Shown: positions 43,114 to 52,049 of the stretch, piece by piece | Numbering within the stretch: position 1 is the first letter of the stretch | Layout of the letters: the number at the start of each line of letters is the position of its first letter | NCBI RefSeq assembly: GCF_001956045.1 | Contig: NZ_MRTH01000003.1 | Coordinates: 124,001-188,000, forward strand | DNA from: Paenibacillus sp. FSL H7-0331 | Lineage (GTDB): Bacteria > Bacillota > Bacilli > Paenibacillales > NBRC-103111 | Length of the DNA: 64,000 nt | Reading direction: 5' to 3' | Position numbers and translations under genes: made by a program | The notes under the pieces: generated by a model | The model's database searches: none | What the model was told of the DNA's origin: nothing | The model's input: the letters and a program-made list of their open reading frames with translations, nothing else

Positions 43114-43998
43114 ATGCTGGGATTTTCAATTCAGGCCCCCGTATTTTTGGGCAAGGCAAGCAAGGACAGCACGAATGACCTGATTGCGCATTATGACAAC
43201 GTAGAGAAGCTGCTGGATGTTTTAAAGACCGCAGGTGTGGGTTCGATTGAGGTTCGCATTCTTCCTCGCGGTGCCGATGAATCGGCTTATCGGGAAGTGA
43301 TCCAGTTAATCTGGAATGCTGGCTTGCAACTGTCGATTCATGGGCATGTGGCGGGAGATTTTGCGGGCAGTCGTTTTGCTGAGAATTATCCGTCGATGAG
43401 CTACGTATTATCCAATTTCCATAAATACCAAACAGGTTTGACCATGGCACTTCATGCTTTTGACGCCAAAACTGGTGTCGAAGAGGAACTGCATCAGCAA
43501 ACCGTCAAGCTGCTGCATGAATGGGTGGCGATAATCGATGCCGAGCAGCTTCCTCTACGAATTGCTGTGGAAAATAACCGCAAGAAGTCAAGCAAGGTAG
43601 ACCCGGGTGATTCGATAGACGGTGTGCTGCGGATTGTTGCAGAAGTGAATAGTCCACATGTAGGCATTACGTGGGATATGGGGCATTTTTATTCCAATTT
43701 AATGGATACGCATGGTCTGAAGCTTCCGCCGGAAACCTATCTGGAGCAGCTTCCGCGGGATGCTTTTCTGGAAAAGGTTATCCACACGCATATTCATGGA
43801 CTTGGAGCAACGGGAACTCACAATCCTTTGACAGACCGCAGGAGCTTGCCTCTGGAGCTGTACGTGAATGCCCTTCAGCGGGTCGGTTACTCAGGCTTGT
43901 ACAATCTGGAGCTGACCATGAACAAATTTGATCAGGATCAATCTCTCGGTGAGCATGTGCTGGCATCTGTCCACAGATTGAAAGAGGCCACATCATGA
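43114..43998 (+). CDS. Sugar phosphate isomerase/epimerase, AP-endonuclease-2-like TIM barrel
   Basis: Cytoplasmic protein of 294 residues of the xylose-isomerase-like TIM-barrel superfamily. Probable metal-site segments are seen in LSIHGHVAGDF, ALHAFDAKTG, RIAVENNRK, GITWDMGHFYSN and THIHGLGATGTHNPL, in the expected order. Members isomerise or epimerise sugars, polyols and ketoses such as inosose. It lies between the three binding proteins and their permease, so it probably acts on the imported carbohydrate after or before its esters are removed. GAAGGA precedes the ATG. Confidence 0.87.
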   Translation: MLGFSIQAPVFLGKASKDSTNDLIAHYDNVEKLLDVLKTAGVGSIEVRILPRGADESAYREVIQLIWNAGLQLSIHGHVAGDFAGSRFAENYPSMSYVLSNFHKYQTGLTMALHAFDAKTGVEEELHQQTVKLLHEWVAIIDAEQLPLRIAVENNRKKSSKVDPGDSIDGVLRIVAEVNSPHVGITWDMGHFYSNLMDTHGLKLPPETYLEQLPRDAFLEKVIHTHIHGLGATGTHNPLTDRRSLPLELYVNALQRVGYSGLYNLELTMNKFDQDQSLGEHVLASVHRLKEATS

Positions 43999-44042
43999 GA
44001 CGACATAGGATCAGCCCATGGCTGAGAAGGGGTGCATAGCCA

Positions 44043-45878
44043 GTGAGCAAACTAGAATATTCGAGACCTGCCTCCAGGTTTACGATGACTCGAGCTGTTA
44101 ATATTCTCAAAAGTATTTTTACAAATCCACTACATTTGATTAGCATTTTTGCGATTTTATTTCTCGGCTATACGATCGTTATTCCGATGTGGGAGATCGT
44201 GTCCCATACCATGACCTGGCATCCTGAGGACATCCGGGCCAATCCGCAAGCCGTACCTGGCAATCTTACGCTTAATCATTGGCTTCACGTGTTGTACAGC
44301 GATATCAGTCAATCGATTTTTTACAAGCCGCTGTTGAACTCGTTTAATATTGCTGTGTTCGTTTCATTTTTCTCCATGGTCATTGGGGGAGGGTTGGCCT
44401 GGCTTGTAACCCGGACAGATCTGCCGTTCAAAAAAACGTTTGCGTTTCTGGCCATTATTCCTTACATGCTTCCTTCCTGGATCAAGTCGTTTGCCTGGCT
44501 GATCGTTTTCAAAAACGACCGGGTTGGCGGCACACAGGGGATGCTGCAGTATGTATTCGGTATTAATCCACCGGATTGGATCTCTTACGGGTTTTTACCG
44601 ATTTCCATCGTGCTGGTTGGCCATTATTATACGTTCTTTTATCTGCTGATTGCGGTTTCCCTTAGCTCTATCAACAGCAGTCTGGAAGAAACAGCAGATA
44701 TTCTCGGAGCGAGCCGTTTTACGATTTTGCGAAAAATCACATTTCCACTCGTGCTTCCGGCCATTTTATCGGCATTGATACTAACGTTCTCCAAAAGTAT
44801 GGGTACCTTCGGTGCCGCCGCATTTCTCGGACTTCCGGTCAAATATTATACGATTGCCACGATGCTGTACGGCAGTATGAAAAACCGGATGATCTCGGAC
44901 GCTTATGTATTAAGCTTGATTCTGATCATCATTTCCGCATTGACGATTTACTTTAATCAGCGTGCAATTGGCAAAAGAAAAAGCTATGCCACGATAAGCG
45001 GCAAGGATTCGCGGAAAAATCTGAATCCGCTTGGCATATGGAAAATTCCTTCGGTAATGCTGGTCTTTCTGTTCATGTTCCTTGCCGGCATATTCCCACT
45101 CTTGCTGCTGTTCTGGCAAACGTTCATGCTGCAGGACGGGAATTACAGCCTGAGCAACCTGACCACGCACTACTGGTTTGGAGATTCGGATTTCTCGATT
45201 GCCTCCGGCGAGGTAGGTATTCTGAAGAGCGATTCGATTCTGTTGGGCTTAAAAAATTCACTGCTTATCGCACTTGCTGCTGCGTCTGTTGCCTCGGTAA
45301 TGGGACTCATATTCGGTTATGTGATTTCGAAGGGAAGAAAGGCGCTTTCCTCTCGACTTGTTGAACAATTATCGTTCATGCCTTACCTGATTCCGGGTAT
45401 TTCCTTCGCAGCGATCTATCTGTCCATGTTTGCTCAGCCTCACTTTCTGCTGCCGGCTTTATATGGAACCCTATCGATCGTAATTCTGATCACGATTGTT
45501 AAGGAGCTGCCATTCGCCACGCGATCAGGAACCAGCACGATGCTGCAAATCAGCGGAGAGCTCGAGGAAGCAGCCAAGCTGCACGGCGCATCGTTCATGC
45601 TGCGATTTTTCAGGATTATGCTGCCGCTCAGCCGCAAGGGTTTGATCAGTGCGTTCCTGCTCTTGTTTATAAGTGCGATGAAGGAGCTGGATCTGATCAT
45701 CCTGCTCGTCACGCCGAAGACCAGCACCTTAACGACACTTACGTTCCGCTACGCAGAGAAGGGCTATCAGCAGTATGCGGACGCTATCGTCATTATTATT
45801 ATCGCATTAATCATGATTACGCATTTTGTGGCAACGAAGTGGGGAAAAGCAGATCTTTCAAAAGGCATAGGAGGCTAA
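44043..45878 (+). CDS. Double-domain ABC permease (Fbp/Afu type)
   Basis: Membrane protein of 611 residues with two fused permease halves and about 12 helices, as in FbpB and AfuB. Each half has its own EAA loop: ETADILGASRFTILRKITFP and EAAKLHGASFMLRFFRIMLP. The GTG start at 44043 follows AAGGGGTG. It is the only permease for three binding proteins, and the ATPase gene follows 4 bases later. Annotation pipelines would call it an iron permease; context argues for a sugar or polyol ester. Confidence 0.92.
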   Translation: MSKLEYSRPASRFTMTRAVNILKSIFTNPLHLISIFAILFLGYTIVIPMWEIVSHTMTWHPEDIRANPQAVPGNLTLNHWLHVLYSDISQSIFYKPLLNSFNIAVFVSFFSMVIGGGLAWLVTRTDLPFKKTFAFLAIIPYMLPSWIKSFAWLIVFKNDRVGGTQGMLQYVFGINPPDWISYGFLPISIVLVGHYYTFFYLLIAVSLSSINSSLEETADILGASRFTILRKITFPLVLPAILSALILTFSKSMGTFGAAAFLGLPVKYYTIATMLYGSMKNRMISDAYVLSLILIIISALTIYFNQRAIGKRKSYATISGKDSRKNLNPLGIWKIPSVMLVFLFMFLAGIFPLLLLFWQTFMLQDGNYSLSNLTTHYWFGDSDFSIASGEVGILKSDSILLGLKNSLLIALAAASVASVMGLIFGYVISKGRKALSSRLVEQLSFMPYLIPGISFAAIYLSMFAQPHFLLPALYGTLSIVILITIVKELPFATRSGTSTMLQISGELEEAAKLHGASFMLRFFRIMLPLSRKGLISAFLLLFISAMKELDLIILLVTPKTSTLTTLTFRYAEKGYQQYADAIVIIIIALIMITHFVATKWGKADLSKGIGG

Positions 45879-45882
45879 ACAT

Positions 45883-47022
45883 ATGAGTGGAATCAGACTG
45901 TCGAAGATCAATAAATATTTTGATAAAAACCATATTTTGAAGGATGTCGATTTGACGATTGAGGAAGGAGACTTCATGACTCTTCTAGGTCCTTCCGGCT
46001 GCGGCAAAACGACAACGCTGCGGGTGATCACCGGGTTGGAAAACCCAGAGGAAGGCATCATGACGATCAACGGCAAGGAAATGATCAACGGCGCCAAAAA
46101 CCACTATACACCACCATCCAAACGTGGCTTGAATCTCGTATTTCAGAGCTATGCTTTATGGCCGCACATGACCGTGTTTGACAATGTTGCTTTTGGGCTT
46201 GCGATTAACAAAATGCCCAAATCGGAAATTCGCTCCAAGGTCGAAAGTGCGCTGGAAAAAATGCGGATTTCCAAATATAAGGATCGCTACCCTTCCGAAT
46301 TATCCGGCGGCCAGCAGCAGCGGGTAGCGATAGCGCGGGCTATTGTGACCGAGCCGAAAATTTTGCTGCTGGATGAGCCTTTATCCAATCTGGATGCCAA
46401 GCTGCGTCTGGAAATGAGAGCGGAGCTGAAAAGGCTGCACCGTGAATTGAAAACAACGATTATTTATGTCACGCATGATCAGGTCGAAGCGTTGACACTG
46501 TCAACCAAAATCGCGATCTTTTTCGAGGGAAATCTCGTTCAGGTTGACACACCGAGAAATATATACCGTCATCCCACTGATCTGAGGGTTGCCGATTTTA
46601 TTGGAAATCCAAAGATCAATTTTGTGGATGCTGACTGCACCTATCACAATGGGATGCTGATGACAGAATCAGAGTTGGGCAAGCTTGCGATTCCTTGCAC
46701 GCAGCCTCCTTCCGGTAAGGTTGTTCTGTCTATTTATCCCGAAGACATTCGTATTTCCGCAGAAAAGGTGGAGAACGGCATTCCGCTGAGAATTTATTCG
46801 GTCATGCCAGCGGGCTCGGAAACGTTAATTCAAACGACGAGCAATGGCGAAAACCTGATTCTGGTTAAGGTAATCGGGGAACTGGACTATGATATTGGCA
46901 AGATGGTATGGGTCACATTCCCGCTGGATAAAGTCAATGTGTATGATAAGCAAACCGGGATTCTGGTTAACCGGGAGCCGATCGACACCTCTACAATTGC
47001 TCCTAAGCAAGTATACGCATGA
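45883..47022 (+). CDS. ABC transporter ATPase (Fbp/Afu type)
   Basis: Nucleotide-binding subunit of 379 residues. The Walker A motif (GPSGCGKTT), Q-loop (VFQSYALWPHMTV), signature (LSGGQQQR), Walker B (LLLDEPLSNLD) and H-loop (VTHDQ) are all present. The C-terminal third is a TOBE-like regulatory domain. It is the only importer ATPase in the window apart from pstB. Its stop overlaps the mgtC-type start, so the two are translationally coupled. Confidence 0.95.
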   Translation: MSGIRLSKINKYFDKNHILKDVDLTIEEGDFMTLLGPSGCGKTTTLRVITGLENPEEGIMTINGKEMINGAKNHYTPPSKRGLNLVFQSYALWPHMTVFDNVAFGLAINKMPKSEIRSKVESALEKMRISKYKDRYPSELSGGQQQRVAIARAIVTEPKILLLDEPLSNLDAKLRLEMRAELKRLHRELKTTIIYVTHDQVEALTLSTKIAIFFEGNLVQVDTPRNIYRHPTDLRVADFIGNPKINFVDADCTYHNGMLMTESELGKLAIPCTQPPSGKVVLSIYPEDIRISAEKVENGIPLRIYSVMPAGSETLIQTTSNGENLILVKVIGELDYDIGKMVWVTFPLDKVNVYDKQTGILVNREPIDTSTIAPKQVYA

Positions 47023-47819
47023 TGGATCCAACAGATTGGGGGTGGGTCGGGTTGTCATTCGCAACGGCAAGTGTTTGGGAAATCACACATCTGGAGCTGG
47101 CGCTTCGTATGATATTGGCGGTAGTGCTTGGCGGTTTGATTGGGATTGAAAGGGAATGGAGTAATCATGCGGCTGGCTTTCGTACCCATATTCTTGTCTG
47201 TCTCGGCTCGGCTACGATCATGCTTCTGTCAAGCTACGGGTTCTCGCAATTTGTTAATGAGGGTAGTGTACGGATGGACCCCGCACGTCTCGCGGCGCAA
47301 GTGATCAGCGGCATCGGATTTTTGGGTGCAGGAGCAATTCTGCGCAATGGCAATATGATCAAGGGGTTAACGACCGCTGCTTCAGTATGGGTGGTGGCGG
47401 CTATTGGATTAAGTGTCGGAGCGGGCTTCTATATGGGAGCCATGCTCTGCACCTTTCTCGTACTGATCAGCTTGTATCTGCTCAATAAATGGGAGAAGAG
47501 CTTAATGGGAAACCGCAGATACCAGGAAGTGGACATTCAGATTATTGATAATCCCGGCTCACTGGGCAGGATCGCCACGATATTCGGGGAGTATGATTTG
47601 CAAATCGTTAACTTAAAAATGATTCCTCATGAAGAAGAGGCAGGTGGCGATGCATCGGCACTTTCCATGCATATGCAGTTCAGTCTGAAAATCCAAAAGC
47701 AGGAGAAGCTGGCCACTGCATTGGAACGAATAGCTGCCATGGACGTGGTACTTTCGTTGGAGTCGCATCATATTTCTATAAGGAATCAAGCATCAAAAGA
47801 GCATTCATTATCCACATAA
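47019..47819 (+). CDS. MgtC/SapB-family membrane protein with ACT-like C-terminus
   Basis: Membrane protein of 266 residues. The N-terminal ~150 residues hold about four or five helices with the family signatures GGLIGIEREW, GFRTHILVCLGSA and SGIGFLGAGAILRNG. A soluble domain of about 80 residues follows (VDIQIIDNPGSLGRIATIFGEYDLQIVNLKM), typical of an ACT-like regulatory fold. In other bacteria MgtC lowers cytoplasmic phosphate uptake or ATP load and helps growth at low magnesium. Its four-base overlap with the transporter ATPase is unusual and suggests it balances phosphate released from imported esters. Confidence 0.9.
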   Translation: MMDPTDWGWVGLSFATASVWEITHLELALRMILAVVLGGLIGIEREWSNHAAGFRTHILVCLGSATIMLLSSYGFSQFVNEGSVRMDPARLAAQVISGIGFLGAGAILRNGNMIKGLTTAASVWVVAAIGLSVGAGFYMGAMLCTFLVLISLYLLNKWEKSLMGNRRYQEVDIQIIDNPGSLGRIATIFGEYDLQIVNLKMIPHEEEAGGDASALSMHMQFSLKIQKQEKLATALERIAAMDVVLSLESHHISIRNQASKEHSLST

Positions 47820-47837
47820 TTTAAGTAGGCTGGGTGG

Positions 47838-48656
47838 TTGGAGAACTTGAACAAAATACTGCTGGTTACCGATCTGGATGGAACCTTACTGGATAGACAA
47901 CAACAAATCAGTATAGAGAATGAAACGGCAATCCGACGATTCAAGGAGCAAGGAGGCTTATTCACTCTGGCGACGGGAAGAATGGAGGCAGCTGTTCTGC
48001 CCATTATTCATAAGCTCGGAATTGACCTGCCGGTGATTCTGTACAATGGGGCCAAAATCTATTGTCCGGTCACCGATACCGTGCTGTATGAGAAGCAGCT
48101 GACGATCCCGCCTGCACTATGGAGTGTCTTGATGGAGAGCTTATCGGATGAAATCACCTTGCTTGTCTATCAGAATGGTCAGGTATATGCACCTCTACGA
48201 AATGCATTGCTGGAGAAGCACGAACGCAAGGATGGTGTACAATGCTTACCCTTTGAAGACAGAATCTTATCAGAGCCTGTGACTAAGGTAATGATCATTA
48301 ATTCGAATTTAGACAAAGCCAAAAAACTGGAGCAAGCCGTTCTGGACGATGGGGTTCCGTGCGAAATGGTATATTCGGAGTCCAACTATCTAGAAATTTT
48401 ACCTCAGTATGCTACGAAAGGAACTGCCTTGAAGGAACTGATCAACATCCTGCAGGTAGATGAATTGTATACTGTAGCTGTAGGCGATAATTTAAATGAT
48501 TTGACCATGATCATCGAGGCAGATCGCGGATATGCGGTTGAAAATGCCAATTCGCAGCTGACCCAGGTTGCCGATGCTGTAACTGTTCACCACGAAAGGC
48601 ACGCGATCGCGGCTATCATTGCCGAATTTTCGGAAAAGAGGAGGGAATTGGCATGA
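47838..48656 (+). CDS. HAD-superfamily phosphatase, Cof type
   Basis: Cytoplasmic phosphatase of about 272 residues. Motif I is DLDGTLLD (D12 and D14), and the late GDNLNDLTMI is motif IV; the C2-type cap lies between. Cof-type HAD enzymes dephosphorylate sugar phosphates and similar metabolites. The start is uncertain (TTG 47838 or TTG 47847). It overlaps the next gene by four bases (ATGA), so the two phosphatases are made together. Confidence 0.9.
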   Translation: MENLNKILLVTDLDGTLLDRQQQISIENETAIRRFKEQGGLFTLATGRMEAAVLPIIHKLGIDLPVILYNGAKIYCPVTDTVLYEKQLTIPPALWSVLMESLSDEITLLVYQNGQVYAPLRNALLEKHERKDGVQCLPFEDRILSEPVTKVMIINSNLDKAKKLEQAVLDDGVPCEMVYSESNYLEILPQYATKGTALKELINILQVDELYTVAVGDNLNDLTMIIEADRGYAVENANSQLTQVADAVTVHHERHAIAAIIAEFSEKRRELA

Positions 48657-49462
48657 GTGTTATAGAAACTGCGAAAGCAATAGCGAGAGAAGCGGGTGCG
48701 ATGATTAAGTCGCATATGGGTACCGGATTTATTACGGAGACAAAAAGCTCGAGCTTCGATGTCGTTACTGAAATTGACAAGGCTTCGGAGCAGCTTATTC
48801 GGCAGCGTCTGGCGGAAGCGTATCCTGATCATGCTTTTTTGGGTGAAGAGGAGTCGTTTGCTCATACAGGGGAGCTTCAGGAAAGGCTGGAGCTGGCCAA
48901 ATCAGAGCCATTTGTATGGATTGTCGATCCGATTGACGGTACCAACAACTATGTGCAGGGGATTCCGGGTTTTACGGTTTCCATTGCACTGTCGTCTTAC
49001 GGGGAGCTCATCGCAGGGGTCATCTATGATCCTTGCCGTGACGATATTTTCTGGGCTGAAAAAGGCAGAGGTGCTTTTCTGAATGGAGAGCCTATTCAGG
49101 TGTCAGCAGCGGATTCATTAGGACAAAGCGTGGTATCAACTGGATTTCCATCTAACACGAAGATGCGTCAAGCCGTCATGGACAGTCTGGAAGGTATCGC
49201 TCCTCAATGTCGTTCGATCCGTTCGCTTGGTTCTGCTGCGCTGCATTTGGCTTATGTGGCATCGGGAAGATTGGGAGCATTCTGGGAATATGGCCTCAAT
49301 GCCTGGGATATTGCAGCAGGTGTGCTTATTATTGAGGAAGCCGGTGGCAAGGTCAGTGATACGCTGGGAAGTCCATATTCAATAACAGTTAAACATGTGG
49401 TTGGATCTAATGGTAGGATTCATGACACGCTATTGGAAACTTTGAAACCGATAGGAATTTGA
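48653..49462 (+). CDS. Inositol monophosphatase-family protein
   Basis: Lithium-sensitive-type Mg-dependent phosphatase of 269 residues. The metal site is visible: GEEE near 64-67, VDPIDGTNNY at 91-100 (D92, D95, G96, T97) and the late LNAWDIAAG. GAGGAGG precedes the ATG. Family members act on inositol 1-phosphate, fructose 1,6-bisphosphate or nucleoside 3',5'-bisphosphate (CysQ type). With a PTP-like phytase, a HAD phosphatase and a sulfatase in the same cluster, either inositol phosphate removal or PAP clearance after desulfation would fit; the first seems more direct. Confidence 0.92.
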   Translation: MSVIETAKAIAREAGAMIKSHMGTGFITETKSSSFDVVTEIDKASEQLIRQRLAEAYPDHAFLGEEESFAHTGELQERLELAKSEPFVWIVDPIDGTNNYVQGIPGFTVSIALSSYGELIAGVIYDPCRDDIFWAEKGRGAFLNGEPIQVSAADSLGQSVVSTGFPSNTKMRQAVMDSLEGIAPQCRSIRSLGSAALHLAYVASGRLGAFWEYGLNAWDIAAGVLIIEEAGGKVSDTLGSPYSITVKHVVGSNGRIHDTLLETLKPIGI

Positions 49463-49503
49463 AATGTGGAGTAATTCAGCGAAAAACTAAGGTTTTAACG
49501 ACA

Positions 49504-49541
49504 AAACAGACCAATAAAGCGTTTTATCGGTCTGTTTATAT
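49504..49541 (+). terminator. Terminator of the phosphoester/transport operon
   Basis: AAACAGACC at 49504-49512 pairs with GGTCTGTTT at 49529-49537; the inner part pairs further, imperfectly, and a T/A-rich tail follows. Confidence 0.75.
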
Positions 49542-49543
49542 AT

Positions 49544-49610
49544 TTGTATAAAACCTAACATGCATCTATAATCCTCTTAGTGGTCACCTTTAATGTTACG
49601 TTTCATAACA
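49544..49610 (+). promoter_or_regulatory. Asparaginase promoter and GlnR/TnrA box
   Basis: TTGTAT (49544-49549) and TATAAT (49567-49572) are 17 bases apart. At 49594-49610 the sequence TGTTACGTTTCATAACA fits the nitrogen regulator consensus TGTNA-N7-TNACA exactly and sits inside a longer perfect 11-bp inverted repeat (49588-49616). It lies downstream of the predicted transcription start, a place where GlnR usually represses. Confidence 0.75.
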
Positions 49611-49648
49611 TTAAAGATGAAAATACATACAACTAGGAGGTTTGCATT

Positions 49649-50821
49649 ATGATACTTACACCATCTTCATGGATTAAAACGACTTTTGTAGCAGGGCTTG
49701 CGTTAACTATGTTATTTCCATCAGTTTCGGTACTTCCGATTTCCAGCGCTTATGCGGCTGAAGCAGTAGCAGAGCAAACCTTGCCTGCCCCATCCGTACC
49801 CGCTTTACCTAAGGTTCAGGTTATTGCTACGGGAGGAACGATTGCAGGCAAATCTGTTGACGAAACCAGCTTCCAGAACTATAAGGCTGGAACTTTATTG
49901 ATGGAGGATATGGTAAAGGCACTACCGAACAAAGATCAAATCGCGGATGTATCCACCTTTCAATTTGGTAATGCAGGCTCCGGTTCTTATACGATGCAGC
50001 AATTATACAATCTCTCTTTAAAAGTAGATGAAGTGCTCGAAACCCAGGACGGTGTAGTCGTCACAACGGGTACAGATACGATGGAAGAGATCGCTTATTT
50101 CCTTGATTTGACGGTTCGCAGCCCTAAGCCGGTTATCATCACGGGCTCGATGCGTCCTTGGACAGTAATCGGAAGTGATGCTCAAGCGAATCTGTATAAT
50201 GCCATTAAACTTGCTGCAAGCGGCAAAACCAAATACTATGGTACTGTATTGATGCTGAATGACGAGTTCCATGCGGCAAGAGATGTAACCAAAACCAATG
50301 CGTATCGGACTGATACTTTTGAAACTCCGAAGCTTGGCATGCTTGGATATATCGATGAGAAAAACATTCGTGTGTATCGCGCCAATGCGAGATCGCTCAT
50401 GAGTGCGGACAAATGGGCAACACCTTTTGATCTGAAAAAAATTGCTGATACCAGCTTGGCGAAGGTAGAAATTGCTTATGCTTATCAGGATGCAGGCGCA
50501 GGCGCTATCACAGGCTTTGTGATGGACGGTGCCAAAGGGATTGTTACCTCCGGTACAGGTGCAGGCGGAGTATCCAAGGCTATGGGTGATGCTCGGACGA
50601 AGGCTTTCAAGGAGCAAGGCGTGATCTTCGTGGCCACCACTCGCACTGGTTCGGGCAGCAATTACACAACAGGCGATGGTATTATTGCGGGTGACAGCTT
50701 AAACGCGGCCCATGCAAGAATTCTGTTAATGCTCAGCCTGTCATTCAGCAGTGATTTTGACACGATTAAAGGCTGGTTTAATACGTATGGCTCCGGTCAA
50801 GTTGAGATTCCAGCTAAATAA
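49649..50821 (+). CDS. Secreted type II L-asparaginase
   Basis: Asparaginase of 390 residues. A signal peptide is present (positive start, hydrophobic core, likely cut after AYA near residue 36). The catalytic threonine motifs are clear: VIATGGTIAG with T64, and TTGTDTMEEIAYFL with T142 and D143; DVTKTN is conserved further on. It hydrolyses external asparagine to aspartate and ammonia. TAGGAGG precedes the ATG. Bacillus subtilis ansZ, the counterpart, is under TnrA nitrogen control, which matches the box found upstream here. Confidence 0.93.
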   Translation: MILTPSSWIKTTFVAGLALTMLFPSVSVLPISSAYAAEAVAEQTLPAPSVPALPKVQVIATGGTIAGKSVDETSFQNYKAGTLLMEDMVKALPNKDQIADVSTFQFGNAGSGSYTMQQLYNLSLKVDEVLETQDGVVVTTGTDTMEEIAYFLDLTVRSPKPVIITGSMRPWTVIGSDAQANLYNAIKLAASGKTKYYGTVLMLNDEFHAARDVTKTNAYRTDTFETPKLGMLGYIDEKNIRVYRANARSLMSADKWATPFDLKKIADTSLAKVEIAYAYQDAGAGAITGFVMDGAKGIVTSGTGAGGVSKAMGDARTKAFKEQGVIFVATTRTGSGSNYTTGDGIIAGDSLNAAHARILLMLSLSFSSDFDTIKGWFNTYGSGQVEIPAK

Positions 50822-50834
50822 CATAGTGGATTGT

Positions 50835-50894
50835 AACACCCCTTCTGGCAACAAGGACATTAACTGTTCTTGCAGCTCGAAGGGGTGTTTTTTC
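50835..50894 (+). terminator. Asparaginase terminator
   Basis: AACACCCCTTC at 50835-50845 pairs perfectly with GAAGGGGTGTT at 50879-50889, followed by TTTTT. The loop contains a smaller CAAG/CTTG hairpin. Confidence 0.85.
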
Positions 50895-50994
50895 GTTGAT
50901 GACGCAGTCGTGGCTGCTTGATTTTAGACGAGATTGCTAGCATATTAGCCCTATCAGTTACTTTAGATTCACTAGCGCACCTTTTTTTCCATTC

Positions 50995-51023
50995 TTGTTG
51001 AGGTTTGGAAACTTCCCTATAAT
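50995..51023 (+). promoter_or_regulatory. Promoter of the aldo-keto reductase gene
   Basis: TTGTTG (50995-51000), a 17-base spacer and a perfect TATAAT (51018-51023). Confidence 0.55.
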
Positions 51024-51066
51024 GGGTATTGTTACTTAGCATTCAATTCGAAGGAGCTGACGTTAC

Positions 51067-51972
51067 ATGAAATACCGCAGACTTGGACAGACGGAGCTAC
51101 AGGTTTCCGTGGTAGGCGTAGGCACATGGCAGTTTGGTGGAGCCTGGGGGAAGGATTTTACACAGGATGAAGTCGATGCAATTCTGGATAAAGCCGCAGA
51201 GCTTGGGATCAATCTGATCGATACGGCAGAATGTTATGGTCATCACCTTTCGGAGAGCTTTATCGGAGATTATATCGCACGCAGAAAAAGCAGGCCAGAT
51301 TGGGTAATCGCAACCAAATTCGGCCATAACCATGCAGATAGAGAAAGCACAACGATCAATTACTGGTCACCTGAACAAGTGCTTATTCAATTGGAGAACT
51401 CACTGAAATCTTTGAAAACCGACTATGTCGATTTGTATCAGTTCCATTCAGGGTCTGATGAAGTGTTTGATAACGATGCCCTGTGGACGATGCTGGACAA
51501 GCAGGTGCAGGCGGGAAAAGTGAGAAATCTCGGTATTTCAATCGGCAGCAACGATAATTTACATCAGACAGATGCGGCGTCGAAAGTGAATGCCAAAGCG
51601 ATTCAGGTCGTATACAATCGATTGGATCAAACACCTGAAAATCGCGTGTTTCCATCATGCGAACGTCAGGATCTAGGTGTGCTTGCTCGTGTGCCATTGG
51701 CAAGCGGGTACTTGAGTGGTAAGTACAAGCCTGGTGCGGAATTTGCCGAGAACGATGTGCGATCCCGACATAACAAGGAGCAGACCTTGATCAAGCTGCA
51801 AAAGGTACAGGAGATTCAACAAAATGAACTGCCGGAAGGCGTGAATATGGCAGAATGGGCCTTGGCCTGGTGCTTGAAGCATCCGGCGGTGACCAGTGTT
51901 ATCCCAGGCTGCAAAAGTCCGGAGCAGGTGGAATCCAATGCAAGAGCAGCAGATTTTGATTTTGTTAAATAA
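51067..51972 (+). CDS. Aldo/keto reductase
   Basis: Cytoplasmic NAD(P)H-dependent reductase of 301 residues with a TIM-barrel pattern. The catalytic tetrad is visible: D52 and Y57 in IDTAECYG, K84 in IATKFGH and H127 in LYQFHSG. The cofactor region near the end has SVIPGCKSPEQVESN. GAAGGAG precedes the ATG. The natural substrate is unknown; such enzymes reduce many aldehydes and ketones. It forms a single-gene unit with its own promoter and terminator. Confidence 0.92.
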   Translation: MKYRRLGQTELQVSVVGVGTWQFGGAWGKDFTQDEVDAILDKAAELGINLIDTAECYGHHLSESFIGDYIARRKSRPDWVIATKFGHNHADRESTTINYWSPEQVLIQLENSLKSLKTDYVDLYQFHSGSDEVFDNDALWTMLDKQVQAGKVRNLGISIGSNDNLHQTDAASKVNAKAIQVVYNRLDQTPENRVFPSCERQDLGVLARVPLASGYLSGKYKPGAEFAENDVRSRHNKEQTLIKLQKVQEIQQNELPEGVNMAEWALAWCLKHPAVTSVIPGCKSPEQVESNARAADFDFVK

Positions 51973-52004
51973 GAGGGACACTGTCTCCAAGAGATTCAAT
52001 AAAG

Positions 52005-52046
52005 AAGCCTCCAAATCACATTTTTCTAATGTGTGTTTGGAGGCTT
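52005..52046. terminator. Bidirectional terminator between reductase and LppM-like genes
   Basis: AAGCCTCCAAA at 52005-52015 pairs with TTTGGAGGCTT at 52036-52046, and an inner CACA/TGTG extends the stem. Both flanking genes end here. Confidence 0.82.
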
Positions 52047-52049
52047 AAA

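Noticed and set aside
39334..47022. Annotation as a ferric iron ABC transporter
   Set aside because: Sequence class would suggest it, but the binding proteins lack the tyrosine pair used for iron, no Fur box was seen upstream, and all neighbours are ester-cleaving or sugar enzymes.
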